From NCBI GenBank assembly GCA_037074765.1, contig JBAMDO010000407.1:1-24170 (forward strand): DNA of 24,170 nucleotides. Reading direction: 5' to 3'. Both the position numbers and the translations under genes were made by a program. The DNA comes from Mansonella perstans (Eukaryota > Nematoda > Chromadorea > Rhabditida > Onchocercidae). How positions within the stretch are numbered: position 1 is the stretch's first letter; every line of letters starts with the position of its first letter. Positions 21,952 to 24,170 of this stretch are shown one piece after another. The notes under the pieces were generated by a model. It saw only the letters and a list, made by a program, of their open reading frames with translations, searched no databases and was not told the DNA's origin.

Positions 21952-24135
21952 TTAGGTTCGCTTGACGACCTTTCGATTAGCAATTGTATACATACTATAT
22001 GCTGGATCACCTGTCACTTCTTTCGAAATATTCATAAAGTCTGGTAATAATGGTTCACTGGTATCACCGACCGGAGCTGTCGTATATGTTTCCAATAACA
22101 TTAACGGCTTTCCCTCACATGATGGAGGTAATGGTGAAGTGTATGTGTCCAAATGATAGTACTACAAACTTCATGAAATTAGTTCCGTAAAGTTATTGGT
22201 CTGAATAAATGAATTTCCTAAAGAACTTCCATTTATTTAAAATAGAAATATGTGTTCTATCTTATTTATTTAAAGAACGCTATTATTTATTTAGAGAAAG
22301 TAGAACCAGTAATATCTACACTCAAAAAAAGAAAAACACATTCTATTCTCAATAACATATACTTTCCACTGGAGGAATGCAAAGATGAAAATTTGTTAAT
22401 GAAGGGTAACATGTCAATTTATTCAGTTATGCGTCTCTCTTATTAATTTTTTGCCAGCCGCAACCTGGTATTCCACAATGAGAATTCTTAAAGCAAACTA
22501 TATAATATTTAATGTGAAAAAAAAAAATTATAAAATTGATATAGAACATAAGACTTAGATCCACCTGTTTGCCATACATGAAGCATTTCCGTTCCTTATT
22601 GATCGTTACTGTCGAATGATCTTGCATTTTAATATAATTGATATACTCTCGATAATTTAGTTGCATGCGAGTTTCTACTGGCTCTGGACTGTCATAGCGC
22701 CGAGTTGTTATACTATATGTCGTGCGGCCATGCTGACTTCGTGAACGTAACCGAACCTTAAGCATGACCTATTACTAACTTTTACTTCATGTAAGCGTTT
22801 AGTAGCACCATATATTGATCAAGAAGTTATCGAATAAAGGCAAAAGATTAGAATAAACAATGAATTAATCTCTTAAAGGAAAGTGCAAAAACTGTTACTC
22901 AGTTCAAAATATCAGAAGAACTCGCAAACTCCTTCCCGTTGTACATAGACAGAGAACGATTTATGTCACAGTGTACAAAACTCTTTAAGAAAGCAAAATA
23001 ATTTCTGTAGTCTTCGTATGGACAAACTTTCTACGGACTATCTTGTGGCAAAAAAAAAAATTAAACCTGAACATTCTGATCGTCAGTATGCAAGTAATTA
23101 TGCCGTACAAGGAATACCTCGCAATGTGGCAAACGCTTCTCATCAACCGATGTAACAAGCCACTTTCTCTTCCTGCAAAATTCTCGGACATTTACTTGCA
23201 TCATAACTGATCGTAACTCGCAGATTTATCAAATTTTCATACACAGCACAAGTTTCACTTATCAGAGATAACAAAATTATCAATAACATCATAAAGTCGT
23301 TACATGCAGACTATGCTTTTTCGATTTAAACCTTTACCGCACTTCATCTGATAGCGAGAATTATGAAGTCACATTATCCACATAAAAATCTCACATTCAA
23401 AGCAATCCCATGCTATTAAAACACTTCACACTAGTATTTAATCTAATATCTATTAAATATGTCAATCATCCTATCATAAATTCTGAATCACAAAAAAAAA
23501 ATGCAAAATTTACTTGCTATTGAAAGCCAATCGATCTTGAGTGGAAGACCCATTCGACTGCACAAAGCAGCAATTAGTTTCAGCACTTTGTCGTCAAATG
23601 ATTTACACCCGACATTCTCGATCACATCAACGCGCGGATGTCCAAGCCAAGCCTATATCAAGTTCTGATGATTGATGAAATAATTAATTCATATAATGAA
23701 AGCGCTGCCCAATTCCATCTTTTTCTTTACATATCATCTTCAAAACATCTTCCACATTTCACACGCAACAACAGGCATTGTTAGACAATGTAAGCAATGT
23801 TAAACAATCCCAAAGATGCCTCCATCCTCTTGCGGTTGAGAATAAAATTAAAATGAAGGTAAGGAAATTGAGAAACGGAAGATCAGCGAAGCTAGAGAAG
23901 TATCATTCGAATTAAATAACGTTCAAATGAATGATGGGAATATGGAAAGTCAAATTTTTTGAAGCAAATAAATGCTAAAAATATAATATATCAAGATTCA
24001 ATCGGAAAAGTTGGTTACATCTCGGGTACGCCGATCTAGTTCTATGGCTTCTTGAACCGTTTCCCTTCTCACATTGCTATTTGCCAAAGTATAATATTCC
24101 TCAGCACCATCTGCTGCAGTCGTCATATGCAGAAT
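21952..24135 (-). pseudogene. TTD14-like gene copy 2, frameshifted, 5' part outside window
   Basis: Exons 4 to 8 are at 24135-24019, 23652-23514, 23172-23067, 22768-22565 and 22161-21952. Exon 5 is 139 bases instead of 140: one base is missing near 23542 (plus strand GAGTGGAAG against GAGTAGGAAG in copy 1). Reading on in the shifted frame passes through exon 6 and stops at the start of exon 7, losing the C-terminal CYTH-like half. Apart from that base all five exons (777 bases) are identical to copy 1, while introns between them carry a dozen or more changes. It is therefore either a very recent pseudogene or an intact gene with a sequencing error. Exons 1-3 would be to the right of the window, if present. 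Confidence 0.7.
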
Positions 24136-24170
24136 CTAGAAACAAATGTTTTCAGCAGTACCAGCGCTTA

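Larger units (their letters stand above)
16576..24170. repeat. Duplication unit U, copy 2 (cut by window end)
   Basis: Homology to copy 1 starts at 16576 (TCATATTTTTAAAGC, matching 521) and continues to the last base. Left of 16576 the sequence is unlike copy 0, so this side shows the unduplicated flank of the unit. Indels include loss of 11 bp between short direct repeats near 23238 (ATTTTCAT repeats in copy 1 at 7187-7202) and shorter homopolymers. About 410 bp of the unit should lie beyond the window. Confidence 0.92.

Overview
The window looks like nuclear DNA from a nematode, most likely a filarial or other spirurid worm. It is AT-rich, and its genes are cut into many short exons by AT-rich introns of about 50 to 550 bp. 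The acceptors are T-rich and end in TTTTCAG or TTTTAG, and donors such as GTAAG and GTGAGT are common. No bacterial-style operon, ribosome-binding site, rRNA, tRNA or CRISPR array was seen. The organism call is inference; no species-specific sequence was recognised.

Two genes account for almost all recognisable coding sequence. Gene A (+ strand) is a 14-odd-exon gene of unrecognised family. It encodes about 570-650 residues of repeated beta-rich blocks with a recurrent G-x-x-[IV]-x-F motif and ends in an acidic C-terminus. Gene B (- strand) is a homologue of Drosophila TTD14 (AAA_28-type P-loop domain plus C-terminal CYTH-like part). It is complete at 5905-9525 with eight exons that join in phase to 398 residues. 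The two genes converge tail to tail.

The layout is a nested duplication. An approximately 8.02-kb unit U runs from about 325 bp upstream of gene A into exon 3 of gene B. Bases 1-519 are the tail of a U copy (copy 0), joined head to tail at about 520 to a full U copy (copy 1, 520-8544). Copy 1 continues into the real 5' exons of gene B (to 9525). A spacer of about 7 kb follows. At 16576 a second U copy (copy 2) begins and is cut by the window end at 24170. Copies 1 and 2 differ by roughly 1 percent plus small indels.

The spacer is mostly simple AT-rich sequence. However, 13584-15328 holds rearranged pieces of gene A in a new order: exon 9, then exon 5, then a longer version of the last exon. 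Their splice sites are intact and all are phase 0, so they could splice into a short open product. A 24-bp direct repeat precedes each block of pieces.

Copy 0 of gene B is clearly broken (frameshift, stop codon, truncated). Copy 1 is intact. Copy 2 has a single-base deletion in exon 5 but no other change in 777 coding bases. Gene A is open in both copies, and amino-acid changes outnumber silent ones between them.
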